Source: Sphingobium jiangsuense (GTDB taxonomy: Bacteria > Pseudomonadota > Alphaproteobacteria > Sphingomonadales > Sphingomonadaceae). From it: a stretch of 64,000 nucleotides of DNA. The notes beneath the pieces were generated by a model. The model was not told where the DNA came from. It worked only from the letters and a program-made list of their open reading frames with translations, and searched no databases. The stretch spans positions 62,001-126,000 of the forward strand of contig NZ_JACIDT010000002.1 of the NCBI RefSeq assembly GCF_014196495.1. The letters run 5' to 3'. The translations under genes were made by a program, and so were the position numbers. This document shows positions 52,620 through 63,584 of the stretch, one piece after another (within the stretch, counting starts at the first letter, position 1; the number at the start of each line of letters is the position of its first letter).

Positions 52620-53959
52620 TGAGCGACGCACCCGCACCGGCCCCGGCTCCGTTCGTAGGGCCGCTGGACGACAAGGACCGCATCTTCACCAACCTCTACG
52701 GCTTCCAGGACTGGGGCATAGACGCGGCGATGAAGCGCGGCGACTGGGACAACACCAAGGCGCTGCTGGAGAAGGGCCAGGACGCGATCATCGAGGAGAT
52801 GAAGGCGTCCGGCCTGCGCGGGCGCGGCGGCGCGGGTTTCCCGACCGGCATGAAGTGGAGCTTCATGCCCAAGGAAAGCAAGGACGGCCGCCCCAGCTTC
52901 CTCGTCATCAACGCCGACGAGTCAGAGCCCGGTTCGTGCAAGGACCGCGAGATCATCCGCCACGATCCGCACAAGCTGATCGAGGGCGCGCTGGTCGCCG
53001 GCTTCGCGATGCGCGCGCGCGCCGCCTATATCTATATTCGCGGCGAGTTCATCTATGAGGCGAAGGTGCTCTTCGCCGCCGTTGAGCAGGCCTATGAAAA
53101 GGGCTTCATCGGCAAGAACGCCTGCGGCTCCGGCTATGATTTCGACGTGTTCGTCCATCGCGGCGCGGGCGCCTATATCTGCGGCGAGGAAACCGCGCAG
53201 ATCGAGAGCATCGAGGGCAAGAAGGGCCAGCCGCGCCTGAAGCCGCCTTTCCCGGCGGGCGCGGGCCTCTATGGCTGCCCGACCACGGTGAACAATGTGG
53301 AATCGATCGCCGTCGCGCCGACCATCCTGCGCCGGGGCGCGTCGTGGTTCTCCGGCTTCGGGCGGGAGAACAACAAGGGCACCAAGCTGTTCCAGATCAG
53401 CGGACATGTGAACAAGCCCGCCGTGGTCGAGGAAAGCATGGGCATTCCCTTCCGCGAACTGATCGATCGCCATTGCGGCGGCATTCGCGGCGGCTGGGAC
53501 AATCTGCTCGCGGTCATTCCGGGCGGCTCCTCGGTGCCGCTGGTCCCCGCCGAGCAGATCATGGACGCGCCGATGGACTTTGACGGCCTGCGCGCGCTGG
53601 GCTCCGGCCTCGGCACGGCGGCGGTCATCGTGATGGACAAGTCCACCGATATCGTCCGCGCGATCAGCCGCATCAGCTATTTCTACAAGCATGAAAGCTG
53701 CGGCCAGTGCACGCCCTGCCGCGAAGGCACGGGCTGGATGTGGCGCGTGATGGAACGGCTGCGCACCGGCGACGCCGATCCTTCGGAAATCGACATGCTG
53801 TTCGAGGTGACGAAGCAGGTCGAGGGGCACACCATCTGCGCGCTGGGCGACGCGGCGGCCTGGCCGATCCAGGGCCTGATCCGCCATTTCCGTCCGGAAA
53901 TCGAGCGGCGGATCGCGGAAAACAGGGGCGGCGCACCGATAATGGAGGCTGCGGAATAA
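52619..53959 (+). CDS. nuoF: NADH-quinone oxidoreductase subunit F
   Basis: 51-kDa subunit with the NADH site, FMN and 4Fe-4S cluster N3 (446 residues). [20 protein letters not shown] and [15 protein letters not shown] form the FMN/NADH site. [15 protein letters not shown] plus the Cys in [13 protein letters not shown] bind N3. The segment [16 protein letters not shown] has Q where most homologues have L (TALIES), near the flavin. The ATG at 52619 overlaps the nuoE TAA. Flanking gaps are one base. Confidence 0.97.
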   Translation: MSDAPAPAPAPFVGPLDDKDRIFTNLYGFQDWGIDAAMKRGDWDNTKALLEKGQDAIIEEMKASGLRGRGGAGFPTGMKWSFMPKESKDGRPSFLVINADESEPGSCKDREIIRHDPHKLIEGALVAGFAMRARAAYIYIRGEFIYEAKVLFAAVEQAYEKGFIGKNACGSGYDFDVFVHRGAGAYICGEETAQIESIEGKKGQPRLKPPFPAGAGLYGCPTTVNNVESIAVAPTILRRGASWFSGFGRENNKGTKLFQISGHVNKPAVVEESMGIPFRELIDRHCGGIRGGWDNLLAVIPGGSSVPLVPAEQIMDAPMDFDGLRALGSGLGTAAVIVMDKSTDIVRAISRISYFYKHESCGQCTPCREGTGWMWRVMERLRTGDADPSEIDMLFEVTKQVEGHTICALGDAAAWPIQGLIRHFRPEIERRIAENRGGAPIMEAAE

Positions 53960-53960
53960 T

Positions 53961-55973
53961 ATGCCTAAGGTTACAGTCGACGGCGTGGAAATCGAGGTCC
54001 CGGCGGGCGCCACCGTTCTTCAGGCGTGCGAGCTGGCGGGCAAGGAGATTCCGCGCTTCTGCTATCATGAGCGGCTCTCCATCGCCGGCAATTGCCGCAT
54101 GTGCCTGGTCGAGGTGAAGCCGGGGCCGCCCAAGCCGCAGGCGAGCTGCGCGCTTCCGGCCGCCGACGGGCAGGAAATCCGCACCGACAGCGAGATGGTG
54201 AAGAAGGCGCGCGAAGGCGTGATGGAATTTCTTCTCATCAACCATCCGCTCGACTGCCCGATCTGCGATCAGGGCGGCGAATGCGATCTTCAGGACCAGT
54301 CGGTCGCCTATGGCCGGGGCGGCAGCCGCTTCCACGAGAACAAGCGCGCCGTCACCGAGAAATATATGGGGCCCATCGTCAAGACGGTGATGACCCGCTG
54401 CATCCAGTGCACCCGCTGCGTGCGCTTCGCCGAGGAAGTCGCGGGCGTGCCGGAAATCGGCGCGATCTATCGCGGCGAGAACATGCAGATCACCACCTAT
54501 CTGGAACATGCCGCGCAGAGCGAGCTTTCCGGCAATGTGGTCGACCTCTGCCCGGTCGGCGCGCTGACCTCGCGCCCCTATGCGTTCGAGGCGCGGCCGT
54601 GGGAGCTGAAAAAGACCTTCGCCATCGACGTGATGGATGCGCTCGGCACCAATATCCGGCTCGACAGCCGGGGCCGCCAGGTGCTGCGCGTGCTGCCGCG
54701 CGTCAACGACGACGTGAACGAGGAATGGGCGAGCGACAAGACCCGCCATCATGTCGACGCGCTGGTGCGCAAGCGGCTGGACAAGCCCTATGTGCGGCGC
54801 GACGGCAAGCTGGTTCCGGTCAGCTGGGACGAGGCGTTCGCCGCCGTCGCCGAGGCGGCCGGGAAGGCGGGCAGTTCGGTCGCGGCGGTCGCGGGCGACC
54901 TGCTCGATTGCGAGACAATGTATGCGGCGCGCGAACTGGTGCGCGCGCTCGGCGGGACGATGCTCGAAGGGCGGCAGACCGGCCTTGCCTATGACGTGTC
55001 GAACCTCGCCGCGGTGAATTTCAACAGCACCATCGCGGGCGTCGAGACGGCGGACGTCATCCTGCTGGTCGGCACCAACCTGCGCTGGGAAGCGCCGCTG
55101 GTGAACACCCGCGTGCGCAAGGCGATCAAGAAGGGCGCGAAGGTCTATGCCGTCGGCCCGGAAACCGACCTTACGTACAAGGCGGAATGGCTGGGCAATG
55201 ACGCGTCGCTGCTCGGCAAGCTGCCGGACGCGGTGGTCGAGGCGTTCAAGGGCGCACAGCGTCCGCTGGTGATCGTCGGCGGCGGCGTGCTGGCCAAGGA
55301 TGGCGCGCATGGCGACACGCTCGCGCTGGTCGAGACGCTCGGCCTCATCAAGGACGGCTGGAACGGCTATAATGTGCTGCATTTCGCGGCGGCGCGCATG
55401 GGCGGGCTGATGCTCGGCTTCGCGACCGACGGCGGCATCAGGGCGATGGCGGCTGCTGCGCCGAAGCTGCTCTTCTCGCTGGGCGCGGACGAGGTCGATT
55501 ATTCGGCCTTCGCGGGCAGCTTCAAGGTCTATGTCGGCCATCATGGCGACAAGGGCGCGCATGCGGCGGACGTGATCCTGCCCGGCGCGAGCTATGCCGA
55601 GAAGGCGGGAACCTATGTGAACCTCGAAGGCCGGGTGCAGCGGGGCGAGAAGGCGGTGTTCGCGCCCGGTGACGCGCGCGAGGACTGGTCGATCTTCCGC
55701 GCCCTTTCCCAGGTGCTCGGCAAGACGCTGCCGTTCGACAGCTTCGAGCAGCTGCGCGCGCGGATGTTCGCCGATGTCCCGGCGCTGGCGAGCGAGGGGC
55801 TGGTCGCCTGTGACTGGGCGCCGCCGAGCCTGCCGACCGGCGCTTCGGGCGAATTTTCCTATCCGATCAAGGATTTCTACCTCACCAACAGCATTTGCCG
55901 CGCCAGCCCGACGATGCAGCGCTGCTCGGCCGAACTGCTCCATGGTGAAGAGTTTGCGGAGGCCGCGGAATGA
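53961..55973 (+). CDS. nuoG: NADH-quinone oxidoreductase subunit G
   Basis: 670-residue 75-kDa-type subunit. N-terminal 2Fe-2[21 protein letters not shown] and [10 protein letters not shown]. The His-Cys cluster N5 region is [20 protein letters not shown]. The second Fe-S segment is [20 protein letters not shown], with [17 protein letters not shown] for N4. The molybdopterin-oxidoreductase-like rest of the protein lacks the cofactor. It is much shorter than the E. coli NuoG (908), as in mitochondria and alphaproteobacteria. It overlaps nuoH by 4 bases. Confidence 0.97.
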   Translation: MPKVTVDGVEIEVPAGATVLQACELAGKEIPRFCYHERLSIAGNCRMCLVEVKPGPPKPQASCALPAADGQEIRTDSEMVKKAREGVMEFLLINHPLDCPICDQGGECDLQDQSVAYGRGGSRFHENKRAVTEKYMGPIVKTVMTRCIQCTRCVRFAEEVAGVPEIGAIYRGENMQITTYLEHAAQSELSGNVVDLCPVGALTSRPYAFEARPWELKKTFAIDVMDALGTNIRLDSRGRQVLRVLPRVNDDVNEEWASDKTRHHVDALVRKRLDKPYVRRDGKLVPVSWDEAFAAVAEAAGKAGSSVAAVAGDLLDCETMYAARELVRALGGTMLEGRQTGLAYDVSNLAAVNFNSTIAGVETADVILLVGTNLRWEAPLVNTRVRKAIKKGAKVYAVGPETDLTYKAEWLGNDASLLGKLPDAVVEAFKGAQRPLVIVGGGVLAKDGAHGDTLALVETLGLIKDGWNGYNVLHFAAARMGGLMLGFATDGGIRAMAAAAPKLLFSLGADEVDYSAFAGSFKVYVGHHGDKGAHAADVILPGASYAEKAGTYVNLEGRVQRGEKAVFAPGDAREDWSIFRALSQVLGKTLPFDSFEQLRARMFADVPALASEGLVACDWAPPSLPTGASGEFSYPIKDFYLTNSICRASPTMQRCSAELLHGEEFAEAAE

Positions 55974-57019
55974 CCGCCTTCTTCCAGTCCCTCGGCCTTC
56001 CGTTCGAAGGCGCATGGCTGCTGTCGACCATCATCGGCATCCTGCTGATCGCGCTGCCGCTGATGCTGGCCGTCGCGATGATCATCTATGTCGACCGCAA
56101 GATCTGGGCGGCGATGGCGCTGCGGCGCGGTCCGAACGTGGTCGGCCCCTTCGGCCTGCTGCAAAGCTTCGCCGACGGCGCGAAGGTCTTTTTGCAGGAA
56201 ACCATCATCCCCGCCGCCGCCAACAAGGGCCTGTTCCTGCTGGCGCCGATCATCACCTTCTCCGTGGCGCTGCTGTCCTGGGCGGTGCTGCCGTTCCAGG
56301 CGGGGGTGGTGCTGGCGGACATCAATGTCGGCCTGCTCTACATCCTCGCGATCAGCTCGCTGGGCGTCTATGGCGTGGTGCTGGCGGGCTGGGCGTCCAA
56401 CTCCAAATATCCGTTCTTCTCCGCGATGCGCGCCAGCGCGCAGATGATCTCCTATGAAGTCTCGATCGGCTTCATCCTGATCTCGGTCGTGCTGTGGGCG
56501 GGCAGCTTCAACCTCGGCACCATCGTCGAGAGCCAGAAGGGCTATTACGGCTTTTTGAACGGCAACGGCTTCAACCCGCTGCTCTTCCCGATGGCGATCA
56601 TGTTCCTGATCTCGGCGCTGGCGGAAACCGCGCGCGCGCCGTTCGACCTGACCGAGGCGGAATCGGAACTGGTCGCGGGCTATCAGACCGAATATTCGTC
56701 CATGGCCTTCGCGCTGTTCTGGCTGGGCGAATATGCGAACGTCATCCTGATGTGCGCGCTCAATGCGATCCTGTTCTGGGGCGGTTACCTGCCGCCGTTC
56801 GACTGGGCGCCGCTCTACATGGTGCCGGGCATCATCTGGCTGTTCGCGAAGATTTTCTTTTTCTTCTTCGTCTTCAGCTGGGTGAAGGCCACCGTCCCGC
56901 GCTATCGCTACGACCAGCTGATGCGGCTGGGCTGGAAGGTGTTCCTTCCCGTGTCGCTGTTCTTCGTGTTCCTCGTTTCCGGCTTCCTGATGCTGACGCG
57001 CTATGGAGGCGCCGCATGA
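55970..57019 (+). CDS. nuoH: NADH-quinone oxidoreductase subunit H
   Basis: 349-residue membrane subunit linking the peripheral arm to the membrane arm; eight helices. [20 protein letters not shown] with [20 protein letters not shown] is the strongly conserved quinone-access stretch. [20 protein letters not shown] gives the glutamate-rich loop, followed by [18 protein letters not shown]. The C-terminal helices end [10 protein letters not shown]. It overlaps nuoI as ATGA. Confidence 0.97.
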   Translation: MTAFFQSLGLPFEGAWLLSTIIGILLIALPLMLAVAMIIYVDRKIWAAMALRRGPNVVGPFGLLQSFADGAKVFLQETIIPAAANKGLFLLAPIITFSVALLSWAVLPFQAGVVLADINVGLLYILAISSLGVYGVVLAGWASNSKYPFFSAMRASAQMISYEVSIGFILISVVLWAGSFNLGTIVESQKGYYGFLNGNGFNPLLFPMAIMFLISALAETARAPFDLTEAESELVAGYQTEYSSMAFALFWLGEYANVILMCALNAILFWGGYLPPFDWAPLYMVPGIIWLFAKIFFFFFVFSWVKATVPRYRYDQLMRLGWKVFLPVSLFFVFLVSGFLMLTRYGGAA

Positions 57020-57498
57020 TCGCCTATTATCTCAAGTCCTTCACCCTTTGGGAGTTCGTGAAGGCGCACGCCCTGACGCTGAAATATTTCTTCAAGCCCA
57101 AGGCGACGATCAACTACCCTTACGAAAAGAACCCGATTTCACCGCGGTTCCGGGGGGAGCATGCGCTGCGCCGCTATCCCAATGGGGAAGAGCGCTGCAT
57201 CGCGTGCAAGCTGTGCGAGGCGATTTGCCCGGCGCAGGCGATCACCATCGAGGCGCAGCCACGCGAGGACGGCAGCCGCCGCACCACACGCTATGATATC
57301 GACATGACCAAGTGCATCTATTGCGGCTTCTGCCAGGAAGCCTGCCCGGTGGACGCGGTCGTCGAAGGGCCGAATTTCGAATTTGCCACCGAAACGCGCG
57401 AGGAGCTGATCTATGACAAGGCCAAGCTTCTTGAGAATGGCGATAAATGGGAGAGGGCGATCGCGGCTAATCTTGCCGCCGATGCGCCCTATCGTTAA
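57016..57498 (+). CDS. nuoI: NADH-quinone oxidoreductase subunit I
   Basis: 160-residue ferredoxin-like subunit with two 4Fe-4S clusters (N6a and N6b). [16 protein letters not shown] and [16 protein letters not shown] are the two ligand sets, each with four Cys. The N-terminus [20 protein letters not shown] is the amphipathic helix that binds Nuo[19 protein letters not shown] is the invariant preceding stretch. The start at 57016 overlaps the nuoH stop. It is separated from nuoJ by 29 bases. Confidence 0.97.
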   Translation: MIAYYLKSFTLWEFVKAHALTLKYFFKPKATINYPYEKNPISPRFRGEHALRRYPNGEERCIACKLCEAICPAQAITIEAQPREDGSRRTTRYDIDMTKCIYCGFCQEACPVDAVVEGPNFEFATETREELIYDKAKLLENGDKWERAIAANLAADAPYR

Positions 57499-57527
57499 GG
57501 CGGCGCGCAAGAAGGGATGAACCTCCA

Positions 57528-58139
57528 GTGATCCATATCTTCGCCTTTTATCTTTTCGCCTGCATCATGATCGCGTCGGGCGCGCTGACGATCTTCGCGC
57601 GCAACCCGGTGCACAGCGTGCTGTGGCTGATCCTCGCCTTCTTCAATGCGGCGGGGCTGATGATCCTCGTCGGCGCCGAATTCATCGCGATGCTGCTCGT
57701 CATCGTCTATGTCGGCGCGGTCGCGGTGCTGTTCCTCTTCGTCGTGATGATGCTGAACATCGATTATGCGGAGCTGCGCGCCGGTTTCGTCAGCTATCTG
57801 CCGTTCGGCATCCTCGTCGCGATCATCCTCGCGGCGGAGATCCTGCTGGGCGTCGGCATCTGGTCGGCCGGGCCGATCGAGCTGGCGCAGCGCGCGGCCC
57901 CGGCGCCTGTCGACATGCCCAATGTGCAGGCGATCGGCGCGCTGCTCTATACGCGCTACATCTTCCTGTTCGAGGCGGCCGGCATCGTGCTGCTGGTCGC
58001 GATGATCGGCGCCATCGTGCTGACCCACCGGGCGCGCGGCGGCGTGCGCGGCCAGAATATCGCGCGGCAGAACCAGCGCCGCCCGCAAGACGCCATCGTC
58101 AATGTCGCCCAGCCCGTGGGCAAGGGGGTAGAGCTGTGA
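57528..58139 (+). CDS. nuoJ: NADH-quinone oxidoreductase subunit J
   Basis: 203-residue five-helix membrane subunit. The conserved stretch is [19 protein letters not shown] after GADFI-like [20 protein letters not shown], with the helix-3 pi bulge region typical of NuoJ. The GTG start at 57528 ([20 protein letters not shown]) lies soon after AGAAGGG. The C-terminal 35 residues are polar and basic. It overlaps nuoK by four bases. Confidence 0.95.
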   Translation: MIHIFAFYLFACIMIASGALTIFARNPVHSVLWLILAFFNAAGLMILVGAEFIAMLLVIVYVGAVAVLFLFVVMMLNIDYAELRAGFVSYLPFGILVAIILAAEILLGVGIWSAGPIELAQRAAPAPVDMPNVQAIGALLYTRYIFLFEAAGIVLLVAMIGAIVLTHRARGGVRGQNIARQNQRRPQDAIVNVAQPVGKGVEL

Positions 58140-58441
58140 TCGGCCTGCAACATTATCTGGTGGTGAGCACGATCCTCTTCGTGATGGGCGTGCTCGGCAT
58201 CTTCATCAACCGCAAGAACATCATCGTCATCCTGATGGCGATCGAGCTGATCCTGCTCAGCGTGAACATCAATCTGGTGGCGTTCAGCGCGTTCCTCGGC
58301 GATCTGGTCGGGCAGGTGTTCAGCATGTTCGTGCTGACCGTGGCGGCCGGTGAAGCCGCGATCGGTCTGGCGATCCTCGTTATCTATTTCCGTTCGCGCG
58401 GCACCATCGCCGTCGACGACGCCAACCGGATGAAGGGCTGA
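58136..58441 (+). CDS. nuoK: NADH-quinone oxidoreductase subunit K
   Basis: 101-residue three-helix membrane subunit. The helix-2 glutamate is in [20 protein letters not shown] and the helix-3 glutamate in [19 protein letters not shown], both parts of the proton channel. The GTG at 58136 overlaps the nuoJ TGA (GTGA). The end [15 protein letters not shown] is usual. The gene ends 8 bases before nuoL. Confidence 0.97.
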   Translation: MIGLQHYLVVSTILFVMGVLGIFINRKNIIVILMAIELILLSVNINLVAFSAFLGDLVGQVFSMFVLTVAAGEAAIGLAILVIYFRSRGTIAVDDANRMKG

Positions 58442-58449
58442 GCGCAGGC

Positions 58450-60534
58450 ATGATCCAGATAATCGTTTTCCTGCCGTTGCTGGCCGCGATCATCGCCGGG
58501 CTGGGCAACAAGGCGCTGGGCAATGTGCCGGCCAAGATCGTGACGACCGGCGCGCTGTTCATCTCCTGCGCGCTGAGCTGGCCGATCTTCATCTCCTTCC
58601 TGATGGGGGGGCATGAGGAAGGCTTCGTCGTCCCGGTGATGACGTGGCTGAACAGCGACAGCTTCAACGCGATGTGGGAATTGCGGGTCGATGCGCTGAC
58701 GGCGGTGATGCTGGTCGTCATCACCAGCGTGTCGGCGCTCGTCCACCTCTACAGCTGGGGCTATATGGACGAGGACCCGGATCAGCCGCGCTTCTTCGCC
58801 TATCTTTCGCTCTTCACCTTCGCGATGCTGATGCTGGTGACGGCGAACAACCTGCTCCAGATGTTCTTCGGCTGGGAAGGGGTGGGGCTCGCCTCCTATC
58901 TCCTCATCGGCTTCTGGTTCCGCAAGCCCAGCGCCAATGCGGCGGCGATCAAGGCGTTCGTCGTCAACCGCGTCGGCGACCTCGGCTTCATGATGGGCAT
59001 TTTCGCGACCTATCTGGTGTTCGACACCATCTCGATTCCCGAAATCCTCGCGGCCGCGCCGAACATGGCGGGATCGACCATCGGCTTCCTCGGCTATCGC
59101 TTCGAGACGATGACGGTGATCTGCCTGCTGCTGTTCATCGGCGCGATGGGCAAGTCGGCGCAGCTCGGCCTCCACACCTGGTTGCCGGATGCGATGGAAG
59201 GCCCGACCCCGGTGTCGGCGCTGATCCACGCGGCGACAATGGTGACCGCGGGCGTGTTCATGGTCTGCCGCCTGTCGCCGATGTTCGAGGTGAGCGAGAC
59301 GGCGCTGCACGTCGTCACCTATGTCGGCGCGGCGACCTGCTTCTTCGCGGCGACGGTGGGCACGACGCAGCAGGACATCAAGAAGGTCATTGCCTATTCG
59401 ACCTGTTCGCAGCTCGGCTACATGTTCTTCGCGGCGGGCGTCGGCGCCTATGGCGCGGCGATGTTCCACCTGTTCACGCACGCCTTCTTCAAGGCGCTGC
59501 TGTTCCTCGGCGCCGGTTCTGTCATCCACGCGATGCATCATGAGCAGGACATGCGCTATTATGGCGGGCTGCGCAGGCATATCCCGATCACCTTCTGGAC
59601 GATGATGGCGGGCACGCTGGCGATCACCGGCGTCGGCATTCCCGGCACGCTTTTCGGCTTCGCGGGCTTCTTCTCGAAGGATTCAATCCTGGAATCGGCC
59701 TTTGCCGCAGGCGGGCCGGGCACTTTCGCCTTCTTCCTCGGCGTGACGGCCGCGCTGCTGACCAGCTTCTACAGCTGGCGCCTCGTGTTCCTCACCTTCT
59801 ACGGCCAGCCGCGCTGGGCGGGGTCGGAGCATATCCAGCATGCGGTGCATGACACGCACGGCCATGGTCACGACGATCATGCCCATGACGCGCCTGCCGA
59901 CGAAGGGCCGACTCATGACGACCACGCGCATGACGCGCGCGGCCATCATGCGCCGGTCACCGGCACGGCGGGCTATCATCCGCATGAAAGCCCGTGGGTG
60001 ATGCTGCTGCCGCTGGTGGTGCTGACCGTCGGCGCGGTGTTCGCTGGCTTCGCCTTCCACCATTTCTTCATCGATGCCGAGGGCGGCGAGCATTTCTGGC
60101 ATGCCAGCACGCTGTTCTTCGACGAGCATCTGATGCATGCGAGCCACGAAGTGCCGCTGTGGGTGAAATGGTCGCCCTTCGCGGTGATGGCGACGGGGCT
60201 GCTGGTGGCCTGGCTCGCCTATATCAAGAATACCGACTGGCCGGCGAAGTTCACCGCGCAATTCTATGTGTTGTACCAGTTCCTGCTCAACAAATGGTAT
60301 TTCGACGAACTGTACAACGCGGTCTTCGTCAAGCCGGCCTTCGCCATCGGCCGCTTCTTCTGGAAGGCGGGCGATGAGGGCACCATCGACCGCTTCGGCC
60401 CGAACGGCCTCGCCGCTCTGGTCGTCGCGGGCGGCAAGGTGACCCGCAGGCTTCAGTCCGGTTATGTCTATTCCTACGCGCTGGTGATGCTGCTCGGCCT
60501 CGCCGCGGCGATAACATGGGCGATCACACGATAA
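58450..60534 (+). CDS. nuoL: NADH-quinone oxidoreductase subunit L, with His-rich loop
   Basis: 694-residue antiporter-like proton-pumping subunit, about 16 helices including the long lateral helix. Conserved are [20 protein letters not shown] (Glu of the pump), [20 protein letters not shown] with Lys/His/Asp chain, and TATMVTAG-type segments. An unusual hydrophilic insertion at about residues 467-513 is rich in His and Asp ([17 protein letters not shown] and [13 protein letters not shown]). It is predicted to be a loop between helices. It overlaps nuoM as TAATG. Confidence 0.97.
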   Translation: MIQIIVFLPLLAAIIAGLGNKALGNVPAKIVTTGALFISCALSWPIFISFLMGGHEEGFVVPVMTWLNSDSFNAMWELRVDALTAVMLVVITSVSALVHLYSWGYMDEDPDQPRFFAYLSLFTFAMLMLVTANNLLQMFFGWEGVGLASYLLIGFWFRKPSANAAAIKAFVVNRVGDLGFMMGIFATYLVFDTISIPEILAAAPNMAGSTIGFLGYRFETMTVICLLLFIGAMGKSAQLGLHTWLPDAMEGPTPVSALIHAATMVTAGVFMVCRLSPMFEVSETALHVVTYVGAATCFFAATVGTTQQDIKKVIAYSTCSQLGYMFFAAGVGAYGAAMFHLFTHAFFKALLFLGAGSVIHAMHHEQDMRYYGGLRRHIPITFWTMMAGTLAITGVGIPGTLFGFAGFFSKDSILESAFAAGGPGTFAFFLGVTAALLTSFYSWRLVFLTFYGQPRWAGSEHIQHAVHDTHGHGHDDHAHDAPADEGPTHDDHAHDARGHHAPVTGTAGYHPHESPWVMLLPLVVLTVGAVFAGFAFHHFFIDAEGGEHFWHASTLFFDEHLMHASHEVPLWVKWSPFAVMATGLLVAWLAYIKNTDWPAKFTAQFYVLYQFLLNKWYFDELYNAVFVKPAFAIGRFFWKAGDEGTIDRFGPNGLAALVVAGGKVTRRLQSGYVYSYALVMLLGLAAAITWAITR

Positions 60535-62141
60535 TGAATCAGCTCGGCTTTCCCATTCTTTCGCTGATGATGGCGCTGCCGCTGGCAGGGGCGCTCGCGT
60601 GCCTGTGGAGCAGCGCCGCGACCGCGCGCCTCATCGCGCTGGCGATCACGCTGGCCGATCTCGCGCTCGGCATCGTGCTGTGGCTCAGCTTCGATCAGGG
60701 CGCGAGCGCGCCGCAATGGCAGTTCACCGAATATGCGCCGATCTTCGGCCGCTTCGCCTGGGCGATGGGCATAGACGGCATCGCGCTGATGCTGATCGCG
60801 CTCACCGTGTTCCTGATGCCGATCTGCATCCTCGCGAGCTGGGAGTCGGTGCAGAAGCGGGTCAGCGAATATATGGCGGCGTTCCTGTTCATGGAAACGC
60901 TGATGATCGGCGTGTTCACCGCGCAGGACCTGTTCCTCTTCTACATCTTCTTCGAGGCGGGCCTCATTCCGATGTATCTGATCATCGGCATCTGGGGCGG
61001 CGTGAACCGCATTTACGCGAGCTACAAATTCTTCCTCTACACGCTGTTGGGGTCGGTGCTGATGCTGATCGCGATGCTGTGGATGGCGCGCGAGGCGGGC
61101 ACCACGGACATTCCGACGCTGATGGCCTATAATTTCGACCCGAAGGTGCAGAGCTGGCTGTGGCTGGCCTTCTTCGCCAGCTTCGCGGTGAAGATGCCGA
61201 TGTGGCCGGTGCACACCTGGCTGCCCGACGCGCACGTTCAGGCGCCGACCGCCGGGTCGGTCATTCTGGCGGGCGTGCTGCTGAAGATGGGCGGCTACGG
61301 CTTCATCCGCTTCTCGCTGCCGATGTTCCCGGACGCCTCGGCGCAGTTCGCCTGGCTGGTCTACGGCCTGTCGATGGTCGCGGTGGTCTATACCAGCCTC
61401 GTCGCGCTGGTGCAGAACGACATGAAGAAGCTGATCGCCTATTCCTCGGTCGCGCACATGGCGATCGTCACCGTCGGCCTGTTCGCGTTCAACCAGGCGG
61501 GCATCGAGGGCGCGATGATGGTGATGCTGGGCCACGGCCTCGTGTCGGGCGCGCTGTTCCTGTGCGTCGGCGTGATCTACGATCGCCTGCACACCCGCGA
61601 GATCGACCGTTATGGCGGCCTGTCGATCAACATGCCGAAATATGCGGTGCTGTTCCTGCTGTTCACCATGGCGTCGGTCGGCCTGCCGGGCACGTCCAAC
61701 TTCGTCGGCGAGTTCCTGTCGCTGATGGGCGTCTATCAGGCGTCGAGCTGGGTCGCGCTGGTGTCGACCACCGGCATCATCCTGGGCGCGGCCTATATGC
61801 TCTATCTCTATCGCCGCATCTGCTATGGCGACCTGACCAAGGACGATGTCCGCGCGATGCCGGACCTCAACGCCCGCGAGATCGCGATCCTCGCGCCGAT
61901 CGCCGCGGCGGTGTTGTGGATGGGCGTCTATCCCGAAAGCTTCCTCGCGCCGATGCGGGCGGATGTGCGCGCCGTGGTCGCGCGCATGGAGCCGGCGAAA
62001 CATCCGGGCGACGCGCATCTGACCGCCGGCAAGCCTGCCGCGCCCGCCACCCATGGCGCCCACGGGGCCGGGCATGGCGAGCAGGGCGCGGCCACCCATG
62101 AACCTTCCGCAACAACCGAACACGCCGGGGAGGCGCACTGA
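60534..62141 (+). CDS. nuoM: NADH-quinone oxidoreductase subunit M, with His-rich tail
   Basis: 535-residue antiporter-like subunit, about 14 helices. The motifs [38 protein letters not shown] and [20 protein letters not shown] are diagnostic, with the channel Glu, Lys and His residues. [20 protein letters not shown] follows. The last ~35 residues are hydrophilic and His-rich ([20 protein letters not shown]), longer than in typical NuoM. The start at 60534 overlaps the nuoL TAA. It overlaps nuoN as TGATG. Confidence 0.97.
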   Translation: MNQLGFPILSLMMALPLAGALACLWSSAATARLIALAITLADLALGIVLWLSFDQGASAPQWQFTEYAPIFGRFAWAMGIDGIALMLIALTVFLMPICILASWESVQKRVSEYMAAFLFMETLMIGVFTAQDLFLFYIFFEAGLIPMYLIIGIWGGVNRIYASYKFFLYTLLGSVLMLIAMLWMAREAGTTDIPTLMAYNFDPKVQSWLWLAFFASFAVKMPMWPVHTWLPDAHVQAPTAGSVILAGVLLKMGGYGFIRFSLPMFPDASAQFAWLVYGLSMVAVVYTSLVALVQNDMKKLIAYSSVAHMAIVTVGLFAFNQAGIEGAMMVMLGHGLVSGALFLCVGVIYDRLHTREIDRYGGLSINMPKYAVLFLLFTMASVGLPGTSNFVGEFLSLMGVYQASSWVALVSTTGIILGAAYMLYLYRRICYGDLTKDDVRAMPDLNAREIAILAPIAAAVLWMGVYPESFLAPMRADVRAVVARMEPAKHPGDAHLTAGKPAAPATHGAHGAGHGEQGAATHEPSATTEHAGEAH

Positions 62142-63577
62142 TGTTGGATATGGCTTCCCTGTTGATGACGGCGCCGGAGCTGGTCCTGACCGCTTCGGGG
62201 CTGGTGCTGCTGATGGTCGCGGCGTTCGGCGGAGATGCCAGCGCGCGCATCGTCGGCTGGCTGGCGGTCGCGGCGCTGGTGTCGGCGGGCCTCACGCTGT
62301 GCGGCATTGCGGGCCATGGCGGCGACGCCTTCGACGGCCTCTATCGCGCCGATGCCTTCTCCTCTTTCTCCAAGGTGCTGATCTACGCGACGGCGGCGCT
62401 GTCGATCGTGGTCGCGCCGCGCTTCTTCGCGACCGGACGGGCGGTGCGCGCCGAATATCCGGTGCTGATCCTGTTCGCGGTCGCGGGCATGGGCCTGATG
62501 GTGTCGGCGAGCGACATGCTGACGCTCTATATCGGCCTCGAACTCAACAGCCTTGCCTCCTATGTGCTCGCCAGCTTCATGCGGCAGGACGGGCGCTCGG
62601 CCGAGGCGGGCCTCAAATATTTCGTGCTCGGCTCGCTGGCGAGCGGCATCCTGCTCTATGGCATTTCGCTGCTCTACGGTTTCACCGGATCGACCAGCTA
62701 TGCCGGGATCGCCACGGCGATGACCGACGGCCTGTCGAACGGGGAGCTGTTCGGGCTGGTGTTCGTGCTGGCGGGGCTGGCGTTCAAGATCAGCGCGGTG
62801 CCGTTCCACATGTGGACGCCGGATGTCTATGAAGGCGCGCCGACCCCGGTGACCGCTTTCTTCGCCACCGCGCCGAAGGTCGCCGCCGTCGCGCTGTTCG
62901 TGCGCGTCACGATCGAGGCGATGGGTAGCGCGTTCACCGCGTGGCAGCAGATCATCATCTTCCTGGCGCTGGCGTCGATCTTCTTCGGCGCGGTCGCGGC
63001 GATCGGCCAGACCAACATCAAGCGCCTGATGGCCTATTCGTCGATCAACAATGTCGGTTTCGCGCTGGTCGGCCTTGCGGCGGGCACGCCCGAAGGCGTC
63101 GCGGCGGTGCTGAGCTATCTCGCCATCTATGTGGTGATGACGATGGGCAGCTTCTACTGCATCCTTCAGATGCGCGATGCCGACGGCAATCCGGTCGAGG
63201 ATATCGCCAGCCTCGCGGGCCTGTCGCAGAGCCGCAAGGGGCTGGCCGCCGCCTTCGCCATCTTCATGTTCAGCCTCGCGGGCATTCCGCCGCTCTTCGG
63301 CTTCTGGGCGAAGTTCCTGGTGTTCGACGCGGCGGTGGGCGCGGGCCTTGCGGGCCTCGCGGCCTTCGGTATCGCCGGGTCGGTCATCGGTGCCTTCTAT
63401 TATCTGAAGATCATCAAGACGATCTATTTCGACGAACCGGCGGAAGGCTATGCCCCGGTCGGCAGCCCGTTGGAAAATGGCTTGGTGGCGGTCGGCGCGG
63501 CGGTGATTGTGCTCGGCTATCTGCTCAACCCGTTCCTCGGCAAGGTCAGCGCCGCCGCCGCCGCGGCGTTGCTCTGA
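62141..63577 (+). CDS. nuoN: NADH-quinone oxidoreductase subunit N
   Basis: 478-residue third antiporter-like subunit of the membrane arm, about 14 helices. Diagnostic pieces are MLTLYIGLELNSLASYVLAS (pump Glu), FRQDGRSAEAGLKYFVLGSL-like GRSAEAGLKYFVLG, FKISAVPFHMWTPDVYEGAP and LFGFWAKFLVFDAAVGAGLA. It is the final nuo gene. After the stop a 7-base gap precedes birA, so the two may be co-transcribed. Confidence 0.97.
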   Translation: MLDMASLLMTAPELVLTASGLVLLMVAAFGGDASARIVGWLAVAALVSAGLTLCGIAGHGGDAFDGLYRADAFSSFSKVLIYATAALSIVVAPRFFATGRAVRAEYPVLILFAVAGMGLMVSASDMLTLYIGLELNSLASYVLASFMRQDGRSAEAGLKYFVLGSLASGILLYGISLLYGFTGSTSYAGIATAMTDGLSNGELFGLVFVLAGLAFKISAVPFHMWTPDVYEGAPTPVTAFFATAPKVAAVALFVRVTIEAMGSAFTAWQQIIIFLALASIFFGAVAAIGQTNIKRLMAYSSINNVGFALVGLAAGTPEGVAAVLSYLAIYVVMTMGSFYCILQMRDADGNPVEDIASLAGLSQSRKGLAAAFAIFMFSLAGIPPLFGFWAKFLVFDAAVGAGLAGLAAFGIAGSVIGAFYYLKIIKTIYFDEPAEGYAPVGSPLENGLVAVGAAVIVLGYLLNPFLGKVSAAAAAALL

Positions 63578-63584
63578 CCGGCAG

